DNA of 28,673 nucleotides, from contig MNCI01037665.1 of NCBI GenBank assembly GCA_015680685.1, positions 1 to 28,673 on the forward strand. Reading direction: 5' to 3'. The position numbers were made by a program, and so were the translations under genes. The notes beneath the pieces are model-generated. The model saw only the letters and a program-made list of their open reading frames with translations, had not been told where the DNA came from and did not search any database. Positions 19,991-28,673 of the stretch are shown here, one piece after another. The first letter of the stretch is position 1; every line of letters starts with the position of its first letter. This DNA is from Gnetum montanum. Taxonomy: Eukaryota > Streptophyta > Gnetopsida > Gnetales > Gnetaceae.

Positions 19991-21309
19991 ATTCTTACTT
20001 TCTAATAAAGTGCTTTGTTGCCAAAAGGACACAATGATGCTATAGCTATTTGCTCATGGTGATTTGTACTTAATGTTTTTGATTGCTAATGTCTAGTTTC
20101 TATTTTTTGAATTTTAATGATTCATAACTAAGATAGTTTCTTTTTCATGGAATAGGTAGTGAGTCCACGTCATCCACTGATCCACAAATTCTATGATCTT
20201 CTTGGTTTGAAAGTGTGAGGTCACTTTTTCATTAATGAAACTTTAACAAACTTGTGACCTTAGTAGTTTTCAAACGCGGGAAAGATTCAAAGGTTTAAAA
20301 AGAGGTGTGACTTCAAAGGGATTCAATGCTCTCTATACCTCTCTACTTACTTGAGTGCATGAGTGTTTTCATGGATTTATTACCATTCCATGGTAACCAA
20401 TAACATGATGTTAATAAGTCTTTGCATGGTGTGGTTCACATCCAAAAATCCATAAAAACATTAAAAAAACAAACAAACAAATGATGGAAATTCAAAGAAC
20501 ACCTATTAGACAAACATAATAGGTTATAGGCACTAGTTATGAGACTAGAATGACATGTTACCCATGCTTGAAGGGCCCCTTTAACTAAGGCCCTTTCTCA
20601 CCTCTTCTATTTTCTTCTCAAATAAGGAATGGTGATTGATCTATGGGAGCATTCTTGTGTCTCTCAGGGGTAATTTTATCTTAGAGTGATGATGCGAAGT
20701 TACTAAATATGGTTGGTTTTGATCTAGAGTAAGTATGGACTTTATTGGGTCATTTAACCATAAAATCCACAAGGGACTTCATGTGATCACGATTGGGAAC
20801 TCCATTTCATTCTCTCTCATCTATCAATGCTTTTCATAACTTACCTTACTATTGGTTGTCCATGTTTCTGTTCAATGTCTTAGTTTGATATGTTGAAATT
20901 CTTAGGTAGATTCTTCTAGATTTGGTCCTTAACTTTCATAACCATTAATCAATAGTGGGGCCCATGGACTCCTTGTTTGAGAATATGCAAAGGAAAAAAG
21001 AACATGAGCCTGCTATGGGAAGGACCTACTTGCATATGTCTTGGTTGAATTAGTTAAGTTGCTTAGGCATTTTTGTAATCAAATCTTTTGTGCACCCCAT
21101 CATGCATCCAACAATGCACTCCTTAAGGCATTTTAATCCATAAAATTTCATTCTCCAAATTAAATCTCCATTTTTGTAAATTCATAAGCCATTTTCAAAT
21201 ATTTCATCATGTTCATAACATTTCTAGCTTTCCATGGATCCCAATTTCATAAGAAAACTCCTTGTATTTTTCAAGATATTTAATGTGAAATTTTTTTTGC
21301 TATAGCTTG

Positions 21310-21383
21310 GTCGATGAGACCCTCTATATGCATCAAACACATTAACAAGACCCATTCATGTAAGGTAAAAAAACCTATAAATA
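21310..21383 (+). promoter_or_regulatory. Internal LTR-like promoter block, element F
   Basis: It contains ggtcgatgagaccctct, caaacacattaacaagac and CCTATAAATACATG (TATA 21375-21383). It is collinear with 5861-5942 in A. The spacing to the third ORF is lost because fragment C and a deletion intervene. Confidence 0.42.
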
Positions 21384-21721
21384 CATGTGAATCCTTAATG
21401 ATTTTTGAAATTTTCTTCTAAATGAAGGGAGAGTTTTTGCAAATTTTAGAGCTTAGAACCTTCCAAAAGTTGTATCTTCCTAACCATTTGTCTGAATCAC
21501 TTTTTTCTTTGACCTTGTAGCCACCAGAGGTAAGCTCTTTGTCATGGGGGCCATAAACCTTAAGTTTTTGATGAAAAAATTTTCAAAAAAATTTCTAACT
21601 CTCATAAAGATTTAACAAAGAAATTAACATTAAAACATCAAATTATAAAAGTTAAACCTTTCCAACAAGCTTTGGTGACATTTTAAGTTTAAAATCATTC
21701 AAAAACATAAAAATTAAGGCA

Positions 21722-22660
21722 TAATTAGATGTGTTGGTCATTATATGGAATGGTTTGGACCAGTCAGGGGCTTGTAGAATGGGAGTTTCCACAAGCCTTT
21801 GTTTTAGGGTTTGGAATGCTCGTTCACATTCCTTGGTCCATTCGAATGGTGCATCCTTCTTCGTTAATTCTACCAATGGTTTGGAAATCTTGGAGAAGTT
21901 CTCAATGAATCTCCTGTAGTAGCCAGTGTGTCCAAGGAATGACCGAATGTCTTTGACAGTTTCTGGTTGTCGGGTGATTCCTTGGATGACTTTAATCTTT
22001 TCTGGGTCTACCTCTATTCCTTACTGTGAAATCTTATGCCCCAGTACTATGCCCTCTTGAATCATTAAATGGATTTTCTTCTAGTTGAGCTTTAGGTTGG
22101 TTTCTACACATCATTTTAGCACTTGCTATAATCGGTCCAGGGCTTGATCAAAGCTTGTCCTATAAGTGGAGAAGTCGTACATAAAGACTTCCACTCCATT
22201 TCCTATTTGCTATTGAAATATGCTTAGAACTAAACGTTGAAACGTGACAAGAGCATTGCACAAGCAAAATGGCATTTGTTTATATGCAAACGTTCCCTAG
22301 GGACTGGTGAATGTTGTTTTGGCTTGATCTTCTGGTGCTATTCATATTTGATTATATCCACTATACCCATCCAAAAAACTATAATAGCGATGCCCCACTA
22401 TAGTGTCCAATACTTGGTCAACGAATGACAATGGGAAATGATCCTTGAATGTTGCAATGTTCAACAGCCTAAAATCTATACACACCCTCCATTTTCCTCC
22501 CTTCTGAGGCACGATTACTAGAGGACTAACCCATTCACTATCAGCAATGGGATATATGAACCTAGCCTTGAGGAGCTATTCTATCTCTTCTTTTACTATT
22601 TGTTTCAATTTTAGGTTCAATCGTCTCTGTAGTTTTTTTCGAGGTTTCATGAGGGGTTGG
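21722..22660 (-). pseudogene. pol: Fragment C reverse transcriptase, decayed
   Basis: The order is SEWVSPLVIVPQKGGKWR, VCIDFRLLNIATFKDHFPLS, YYSFLDGYSGYNQI, FAYKQMPFCLCNA, then the active site FMYD (22174-22185), where the family has FMDD, so a catalytic Asp is Tyr. LGHKIS, then DIRSFLGHTGYYRRF follow, and an open 70-codon end with APFEWTKECERAFQTLKQR. RNase H begins PFHIMTNTSNYA, with Asn for the first catalytic Asp, and then breaks into F sequence. Six or so TAG/TGA codons interrupt it. Confidence 0.9.
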
Positions 22661-23045
22661 TGTAAATCCTATGCTGGTAGATCCTAGGATCTATTTTGGT
22701 TAACTCGGTATATGACCAGGCAAAGGCTTTTGACCACTTATTTATCACCTTCAGGAGTCTTTCCTTTTGGTTGGGAATAAGTTTTACGTTGATAATTACC
22801 AATTTTTCATTTTCAAGAGTCATATACTCCAGACTGATGGGTAGTGGTTTCAGATAGAGGGGCTCTTGTTCAAATCTCTCAGGAATTTCCAACTTCCCCC
22901 AATTGATGTTTTCAAGGCTAAGGTTGGGAAGTTGGCAGTGGACTTGCTCAAGTATGTCTGTGCTTCTAATGTAAGCACTAGTTATTCCCTCAATTAATCC
23001 CATGCATGTTATTGAGTCGCTCTCTTGATCAGCCATCAGCCACAA
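22647..23045 (-). pseudogene. pol: Fragment C PR-RT linker and RT N-terminus
   Basis: An open stretch of 132 codons: MWLMADQESDS, then LGKLEIPERF-like text (WGKLEIPERFEQEP), and NQKERLLKVINKWSKAFAWSYTELTKIDPRIYQHRI. The last part is the region that leads into RT in Ty3/gypsy polyproteins (DxxxFAWSxxELxxIDPxxxxHRI). It joins the RT directly through one frame change near 22645. This region is deleted in A, F and E. Confidence 0.82.
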
Positions 23046-23580
23046 GGTGTCTTCTTATCGTGTGGCTGCTGCATATAGGTACCTTTTTATATTAACTTCT
23101 TGTGCACACCGATCACATGCAGGCAATGTTAAACTTCGCATAACCCATGATTTCTACATGAAATGGCACCCTGTGTCACTGTATGCGATGCATAAAATTT
23201 TCTTCTTCTTGATCTTTTGAAAAGGGTTCTTCTTGGATATCTCCAGGGAAAGATCGTAGATCCCTAGGTGTGCATCTATAGTGCTTAGCCATGCTCTTCC
23301 CATTATTATTGGGAAGTCCCCCTTATTGGTGTTTTCTTGGATCACTAGGAAATCAACTGGATATGACCAACCACTCACAGTGGTAATGATGTATTCCACC
23401 AGTCCCAAAGGGACAGTGATGGATTAGTTAGCCAGCTCTAGTCGAATATTACTCTTCCTTAGTGGAGGCAGGTTCTAGGCCTTGTACATCTTCTATGATA
23501 TTAAGTTGACTCTGGAACTTGAGTCCAGAAGAGCCTTACATGGTTCATTCCTAGTGACTTGGAGGTAGATTAGAGGACTT
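23046..23580 (-). pseudogene. Fragment C aspartic protease, decayed
   Basis: RNEPCKALLDSSSRVNLIS (Asp codon 23523-23525) is the active-site loop; the usual third residue Gly is Ser. After a frame change comes MGLVEYIITTVSGWSYPVDFLVIQ, then GDFPIIMGRAWLSTIDAHLG, the second half of a retropepsin fold. A stop at 23154 follows CHFM. It belongs between gag and RT, and E (12870-13560) is its paralogue. Confidence 0.82.
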
Positions 23581-24579
23581 CCAGGATCATAGAATTTCTT
23601 GGGAAGGTGGTCCACTTTGATCCAGTCAGTGACGGTATGTGTTAACATAACCATATGCATTGAACTCTGTTGTTGGTTTGAAGGGGGTCCCAAAACTTTA
23701 TTTGGTACTGGGTGTGTAGATGTCAACCACTTGTGATGGTGAGGGCTTAGTTGGATTGTTGGTATTGAAGAAAGGTATTTTTGGCATAAGATTGTTAGAA
23801 CCAACTACGGTTTGAGGATTCGAAGCCCTCATGACATTAGGTTGTTGCGGTTGAGTGGGGAATATCCCTTGCATTGTTGGAGCGATTGATAGTTGGGCTA
23901 ACAGTGTAAGAGTGGTAGACAGATTTGGAGGATGGTATGCATGTGGTGTGTCTCTCCTAGAAGAAGGAGTCTTATAGTACTCCCAAGCTTGGTAGTGATG
24001 TTGTGGGGTCATGTGACTGATAAAGTCACTTGGAGAAGTCAGCTGTTGCACGTAATAGCCATATGGATCTGGTTACCGGTAAGGGTATTGTTGCCTAGGC
24101 GGTGACATCCCCCATGACTGTGGGTATTGCCATTGCTTGTGTTGCTTGATAGGTTGTGGCAGAGTTCCACTTGGATAATACATTAAAGGTTGGTGGAACT
24201 CCCTTAGTTTACCTTGGGGATAAGGTAACCTTCAAGGTGCTTTCCATTTGTTAAGTCTTATGTTAAGTGCATACACCCCAGACTCTTGCAGATGTGAGAT
24301 TATTAGGCAACATTCTTTAGGATGCTCATATTGGCAGATCTCACATCCACCGTCATTGTCTGTATAAGAGTCCACAACTTCATTGGTGATAATCATTTTT
24401 CCCTTACCCTTGTTACGTGCATGGTCTGAGTCTCTTCTCTTTTTCTTATCATGGTGACTACTTTGCTCTTTAGACTCCTCTACGATTTTTAAAACGGTTT
24501 CGAATCTACTGTCTAAGGAGTCCCACATTTGATCTACCTTAGCCGAAACTTCGGTTGTTAACTTCTGAAGATGCTTGCT
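23581..24579 (-). pseudogene. gag: Fragment C gag C-terminus and Pro-rich linker
   Basis: Gag homology starts at about 24579 with TEVSAKVDQMWDSLDSRFE, then EESKEQSSHHDKKKRRDSD, a basic stretch and CEICQYEHPKECCLIISHL (C-x2-C-x3-H-x3-C). From 24230 a Pro/Gln/Tyr-rich linker follows (HHYQAWEYYKTPSSRRDTPHAYH), reaching the protease at about 23580. The upstream codons of the 187-codon ORF (24795-24580) are antisense to the third ORF of F and are not gag. Confidence 0.8.
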
Positions 24580-24589
24580 AAAGTAATAT

Positions 24590-26283
24590 AAGAAGAGAAG
24601 TAGCATCCAACACCTAGTCACAAAAATCTTTAGGAACGTTGTTGCTTTCTTAGTGCATTTAGAGGAGGGTGAGGGGATGATTATCTTAGTGATGTAGTAC
24701 CATGGGTGGGAGATAGCAGCAAAGGTAGTTGCTGATAGAATTTCCAAAGCATTAAATGCACCTGCGACATTTATACTAGATGTTTCTACACTCAAAGACG
24801 TGTAAATGTTTGNACAAAATTTATACTAGATGTTTCTACACTCAAAGACGTGTAAATGTTTGTGAGAACGATTAGCAGAAAATTAATTGTAGCCCAACAT
24901 AAGGAGTTGCTAGACCAATTGGTGGAAACCAAGTAATCAATTCTAGATGTCTTTGACCTTTTGGATACAATAATTACAACCTAGTTGAAGCTACTAGAAG
25001 TGCAAGGTAAATGCATCATATTAGAGGAGCAACTTGAAATAGCCCAAGTAGAAAACCAATGCTTGGCTATGGAGGTTGCTGAATTAAGAGCCCATCTTGC
25101 ATATCCCATGTTTATCAGCCCTACACTAACACATGATGAAGCCTTCAAGAAACTAGAAAAAAATCTTAAAAATTTTGAGAATGAGAAAGATACGGCCATC
25201 TTTGGCCAATCTAGGGCCAATGCCAAAATGTACACCATTCAAAAGGACTTGGTGTAAACATGCTAGGAGAATGTGATTTTGACCATAGAAAATCATCGCC
25301 TATGGAATGTTGATGTGCAGAAGTAGTAGATGTAAGATTTTATCCATCAACAATAAGAGCATCTAACTAGAGTAAATAATGAATTGAGAAGATTGGTAGC
25401 TAAAAAAAATCTCTCCATGGAGGACATCCTTGCCCTTCACCAAAAATCTTCAATAGAGATGGCCACTTGAAAAAATGAGCCTCTCAAATTTGACAGAGTC
25501 AAGAATGATTACAGAGTTTAGGCCAATCTACAGAAAGAAATTAATGAAAAAGAAATTCAATTAGTAAAGGCAAAGGTGAATGAGGTCTATGGTAGCCTAT
25601 CTTTGATGGGTTGAATGCATACAAAAAAGTTGAAATCCACATGAAGGAGTTGTAGATTAAGGAGATGATAGAATATATAAAACTTGTTAATCTTTGTTAT
25701 GCAAACTTGGTGATGCTAACTACCAATAGGCCATGATCAAAATTGGAGAAACAAGTGTCCAACTCGTACTTGCTCTATGAGGTAGAGTTTAGGCATCATA
25801 AAAACACCAAGCAGAAGCTTGAGATTGTCGATGCCAAACTCGAGGTTCTCAAAGAAAAATTCACTAATCAATGATCAACTACTGAGAACTTGGCTAAGTA
25901 TATGAATGACTACCAATAGCTTCATAATGCACTTAGAGTGTTCGATCTTGAATGTAAATAGTTCAGTACCTAGTTCATGAATGTTAAGGAGTTCTTGCCT
26001 ACAATGCCCTATCCGTGGGATGTTTTCAGTCTAGCTCACATTGGTGAAGTTGCGTGGACTGTCAATGATCCTTAGAGCAAGGAGGAGAAGATGAAGGCAT
26101 TGTTAGATGTCTTTCATCTTCCACCAGAGGTTGCAACTAGTACAAGACAACCACAATCACCTTAACAACCGTGTGCACCTAAAGCAAGAGAAGGCCCTTC
26201 AAGGCCTTAGGAGCCTCCACCGCTTGGGTCCATTTGATCTTCTCCAACATCTTTGTGTCATCTAAGGAGTTGTACTTGTTAGT
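24590..26283 (+). pseudogene. Element F third ORF (coiled-coil), decayed
   Basis: Plus-strand coding remnant. It enters at about 24590 with KIFRNVVAFLVHLEEGEG and EIAAKVVADRISKALNAP, passes the N-flanked duplication, and continues as TISRKLIVAQHKELLDQL, LEEQLEIAQVENQCLAMEV (25021-25077), DEAFKKLEKNLKNFENEKD and FHLPPEVAT. It ends Pro-rich (EGPSRP.EPPPLGS) near 26283. Leu/Glu/Lys heptads dominate, so a long coiled coil is expected. It is collinear with 7690-8640 of A. The N-terminal 'transposon protein' part present in A (6522-7600) is missing, replaced by fragment C. Function unknown; position matches env-like ORFs of Athila-type elements. Confidence 0.65.
24769..24862 (+). repeat. 44-bp perfect direct duplication around an N
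   Basis: 24769-24812 and 24819-24862 are identical (from atttatactagatg to gtaaatgtttg), separated only by N at 24813 and acaaa. Read without the first copy, the third ORF runs on across the join. Confidence 0.9.
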
Positions 26284-26470
26284 TTTATCCTAGTATTCAA
26301 TTTTGTTGTCTTGAACACCAAAATTTTGTAATCATTATAAACCGTACACTATGGGCATCATTTTTTCTTAAACACTTAGTTTTTGTCGTGTTGTTGTGTG
26401 TTTGTTTGTGTGTAAATAATCCCATACTTTTCCAAATTTTGCAAAGAAATAAAGGATAAGATTTCATTTA
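26284..26470 (+). other. Short non-coding 3' segment of element F
   Basis: Between the end of the third ORF and the PPT. T-rich with GTGTTTGTTTGTGTGT near 26397; no feature recognised. Confidence 0.5.
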
Positions 26471-26482
26471 GTCATGGGTGTA
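26471..26482 (+). promoter_or_regulatory. Polypurine tract of element F
   Basis: GTCATGGGTGTA directly before the 3' LTR; one G-T difference from the E tract (GTCATGGGGGTA). The bases before it (TTTAGTCATGGG) are also shared with E. Confidence 0.6.
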
Positions 26483-27329
26483 TGATGAAGCATCATGGTT
26501 TGGTTGTGTCGATAGAATCTCATTGACATGATCCCCTCAATGCAGGGTTTGACTCATGGATGTGTACCTATCAACGAGGTACCCTATTTTGCCTATAAAT
26601 GTGCATCTTCCATTGCATTTATGGCATTCCTTTCGTATAGAAAGCTCTAGAAGTTTTTCTTCTCAAAAATTATAATATTTTTTAAGTGGCCACAGTAGAA
26701 GTCAAAAAGTGTATGGATCTTTACTTGAGCACTATTGTACTTGAGCACTTTAGTGTGTACGACAACAAAGACAAGCTTTCTATTCAAACCTTGTAGCACT
26801 TGGACTAGATTAATTGTTTCTTTAAGAATTTAATATTTTAAGAAATTTTCTTTAATTTTTTAAGTAATTAAAGTAGTTAATTAAGATAAGTTAAATAGTA
26901 AACATAAGTACAACCACTTCAAGCATATGTGTAATGCTTGGTAATCCTAGTAATGCTTAACGTTTGGTAACCCAATAGTGTTATATGTGTTCAGAATGTG
27001 TATGACAAGTGGAAACAAATGCTTATGTTAGGATTATTTAAGTGTTAGCTGGTTAGATTAATTTAGTAATTAATTACCTTATTTTTTATTCATTATTCTT
27101 AGCTTACTTAGAACAAAAAAACATAAAAATGATAAAAATCATATGCCTCAGTCATACTTAACCTACCTTTGTACTCACAAGTGTAACTGGGAAGACAACA
27201 ATTGCAAGAATTGATTTACCTCCTAAACTAGTGTACATTAAAATTTAGAAGTTCTCAGAATTTGACTAGGTCATGAGTAAATGCTTGTGATTCATCTGAT
27301 TGGGCATAGGATCTACTCACTGCTCATCA
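26483..27329 (+). mobile_element. Element F 3' LTR
   Basis: 847 bases, uninterrupted, TGATGAAGCATCATGG to GCTCATCA. The TATA box CCTATAAATG is at 26592-26601. It is the best LTR reference in the window and aligns with 9145-9826 plus 16063-16225. Confidence 0.93.
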
Positions 27330-27334
27330 ATACA

Positions 27335-27499
27335 CTTGCACTTCACAAGTGAGACTGCGAAGACAACAATCAAATTTGTTAGATTTACTTCCTAGACCTA
27401 GTGTACCTAAAGAGCTAAAGTCTATGAAATTTGACAAGATCACTTAGTGATGGCTAGTGATTTATATGGTTAGGCGTAGGGACTGCTCGCTACTGATCA
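27335..27499 (+). mobile_element. Element A 3' LTR, last part
   Basis: It continues the LTR broken off at 9144: CTTCACAAGTGAGACTGCGAA and the end CTACTGATCA match the F LTR end (CTCACAAGTGTAACTGGGAA, CTGCTCATCA). It follows the second ATACA of the F target duplication. Confidence 0.87.
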
Positions 27500-28673
27500 A
27501 TCTTGGATGAAATTCATAACCAATATTTTATTGCTAAAAAATTGATTATTACATTCATGTATGGCTTTGGAATTTATAGAAAATGATTTTACATCAAGAT
27601 GTGTCCATTGGAAATTGGTTTATCTTCCTCATAAATAAAGTTTTTCTTTGCACTTACATGATGTGATGCAAAAACATGATATTCAAGTCATTCATGCTAA
27701 CTATTATTCTTGTTTTTGTTTGTTTGTTGAGCTAGATAATGCTCCTATGGTGCAACATGCCTTAGATATAGAATCAATTATACATAAGCATGTAGTTTTG
27801 ATAATTTATAAGTGGACTCTGGACTTTGTTGTTGAATTTAAAAAATATTCTAAAGTTTTATGTTTTACCAAGTTATTTAATCTTCCACTCATTTTTCAGA
27901 AAGTTGAACAATAGATTGTTAGTATTCTTTGTTTCATTAAGCATTTGGAATCTATTTCCAGACTATTTGATTATCATAGATGTTTTTTTGTTGAAATTAA
28001 TATCTTTAATTATAAAAAGTAACTAGTATTACAAATAAGCGAGAAGACTTATATTCAACCAATCATATATTACAATCTTCCTAATTATTACAACCTTTAT
28101 CTTCATGAAGAACATTTGTTTAATGCTTATTCTCATATGCTCCAAAAAAATGATGTTGAGAGAAAAAATGTGTTAAGGTTAATGATTAAAAGAAAAACAC
28201 AATTTGAAGTTGAAGATACAAAAAATCAAGTTATTATCAATGATAGCAATGGTTAGATGACAATGAAAAAACTAGAGAAAATGAAAACTTCTATAAATAT
28301 TTTTTCTAAATGAAGTATTGATTCATCTAAACAAACATCTCGTCAGAAAATTTTTTCCTCATTTAACAATAATACAATTAACTTAAAGATGTAACCTTAT
28401 ACTAAGAATTGGGCTAATGCTAATGGAAAATAATCTTGATGTAAGGCCAATTGTGATTAACAATATGTCATGTAATTTATGCCATCATGTTATATAAGAT
28501 CTTCATCTCCTATAAAAGTCGGTATTTCGCCATAGCTTTCTATTACTACTTCAAATTATTTTTGTATTTTAAGTCCAAGCATGGATGTTGAAAGTGATGC
28601 AAATATTGTTAGGATTAGGATTATTCTTCCTATGAACAGTTAAGTCTTCTCTATTAAATTTTCAAAGCATTAT
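27500..28673 (+). pseudogene. Decayed DUF4283/CCHC ORF (LINE ORF1-like)
   Basis: Outside the LTR nest. One frame from ATG 27560 (MALEFIENDF) reads on with few stops to about 28400. It shows the order of the plant DUF4283 family: KWTLDF (27811), LFNLPLIFQKVEQ, FVEINIF (near 27990), and IIYYNLP followed by a knuckle-like Y-N-L-Y-L-H-E-E-H-L-F-N-A-Y (28089-28130). With Tyr for Cys (TGY to TAY, G-A changes) this is a C-x2-C-x4-H-x4-C zinc knuckle. A Lys/Ser-rich tail follows. Such proteins are ORF1 of plant L1-type elements or derived genes. No reverse transcriptase is in the window; it may lie beyond the right edge. The family call is from memory of motif order. Confidence 0.5.

Larger units (their letters stand above)
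19707..21721 (+). other. Long non-coding spacer after pol, element F
   Basis: It is collinear with 4337-6380 of A: the GGATCTCCTCC block, the T-rich tract (19790-19990), GAATAGGTAGTGAGTCCA (near 20151), GCATGGTGTGGTTC (near 20423), and GTTACCCATGCTTGAAGG (near 20555). It ends with GACATTTTAAG at about 21680, where the homology to A fades, just before fragment C. No sense ORF is supported. Confidence 0.72.
21722..24580 (-). mobile_element. Fragment C: gag-PR-RT piece without LTRs
   Basis: On the minus strand this holds the gag C-terminus, a proline-rich linker, protease, the PR-RT linker, RT and the very start of RNase H in normal order. It supplies the parts missing from A, F and E. It begins at about 24580 inside gag and stops at about 21722 just after HIMTNTSNYA of RNase H. 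No LTR, PBS or PPT is seen, and no target duplication. It replaces the first part of the third ORF of F. Its ORFs are longer (187, 132, 117, 103 codons) than elsewhere. Most likely it is what deletions left of an element inserted in F. Confidence 0.82.
9145..27329 (+). mobile_element. Element F: retrotransposon nested in LTR of A
   Basis: Boundaries rest on an LTR pair (845 bases at 9145-9826 plus 16063-16225; 847 bases at 26483-27329), both starting TGATGAAGCATCATGG and ending TCATCA, on a PBS next to the 5' LTR, a PPT next to the 3' LTR, and a perfect 5-bp duplication. Content in order: gag, integrase, spacer, third ORF. Protease, RT and nearly all RNase H are deleted near 18238. E is inserted in the 5' LTR and fragment C in the 3' half. 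The first 100 LTR positions agree at only about 70-75% by eye, so it is old. Confidence 0.92.

Noticed and set aside
18235-24580. Fragment C as the inverted missing pol of F
   Set aside because: C repeats gag C-terminal sequence that F still has in sense orientation, so it cannot simply be an inversion of the deleted part.
24580-24795. N-terminal 70 codons of the minus-strand 187-codon ORF as part of gag
   Set aside because: This part is antisense to the third ORF of F. Gag homology on the minus strand begins only at about 24579.
1-28673. Host genes, tRNA or rRNA genes, CRISPR arrays, bacterial-type operons
   Set aside because: Nothing beyond retroelement remnants was recognised. tRNA likeness is limited to primer-binding sites, and the repeats are LTRs, not regularly spaced short repeats.

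Overview
This window contains no recognisable host gene. It is repetitive, AT-rich plant nuclear DNA built almost entirely of old Ty3/gypsy LTR retrotransposons of the Athila/Tat-like type, nested in one another. The lineage call rests on gag-PR-RT-RNaseH-INT order, an FMDD reverse transcriptase motif, a zinc-finger integrase, a primer-binding site complementary to the 3' end of plant tRNA-Asp, and a third ORF after pol. Heavy decay (CAA/CAG/CGA/TGG codons turned into stops, almost only transitions) and deep nesting suggest a large-genome seed plant, perhaps a gymnosperm. The species cannot be read from the sequence.

Layout. (1) 1-355 is the end of a minus-oriented LTR cut by the window edge. 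It lies in the gag of element A. (2) Element A (+, oldest) runs 356-9144: gag, RT-RNaseH, integrase, a 2.2 kb spacer, a long third ORF with a coiled-coil part, and a 3' LTR. The LTR is split, and its last part lies at 27335-27499. (3) Element F (+, 9145-27329) sits inside the LTR of A with a perfect 5-bp target duplication (ATACA). It has an 845/847-bp LTR pair, PBS, gag, integrase, spacer, third ORF and PPT, but lacks PR-RT-RNaseH. (4) Element E (-, 9827-16057) sits inside the 5' LTR of F with a near-perfect 5-bp duplication (TATAT/TATAC). It has both LTRs, PBS, gag, PR and PPT, but lacks RT-RNaseH-INT. (5) Fragment C (-, about 21722-24580) is a better-preserved gag-PR-RT piece without LTRs, lodged inside F between spacer and third ORF. 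(6) 27500-28673 lies outside the nest and holds a decayed DUF4283/CCHC-knuckle ORF like plant LINE ORF1.

Function. No copy is autonomous. Each lacks a different part of pol, and catalytic residues are lost in protease (E), RT (C), RNase H (A, C) and integrase (A, F). Together the copies show the family plan: LTR - PBS(Asp) - gag - PR - RT - RNaseH - INT - long spacer with an LTR-like internal promoter and possible splice acceptor - third ORF - PPT - LTR. Points most worth a second look are: two nested insertions at the same LTR position, the promoter/acceptor module before the third ORF, microhomology at three independent pol deletions, a CpG-rich 28-bp palindrome in the left LTR, and two ambiguous bases that coincide with structural breaks and may be assembly joins. 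All alignments and identities were made by eye.
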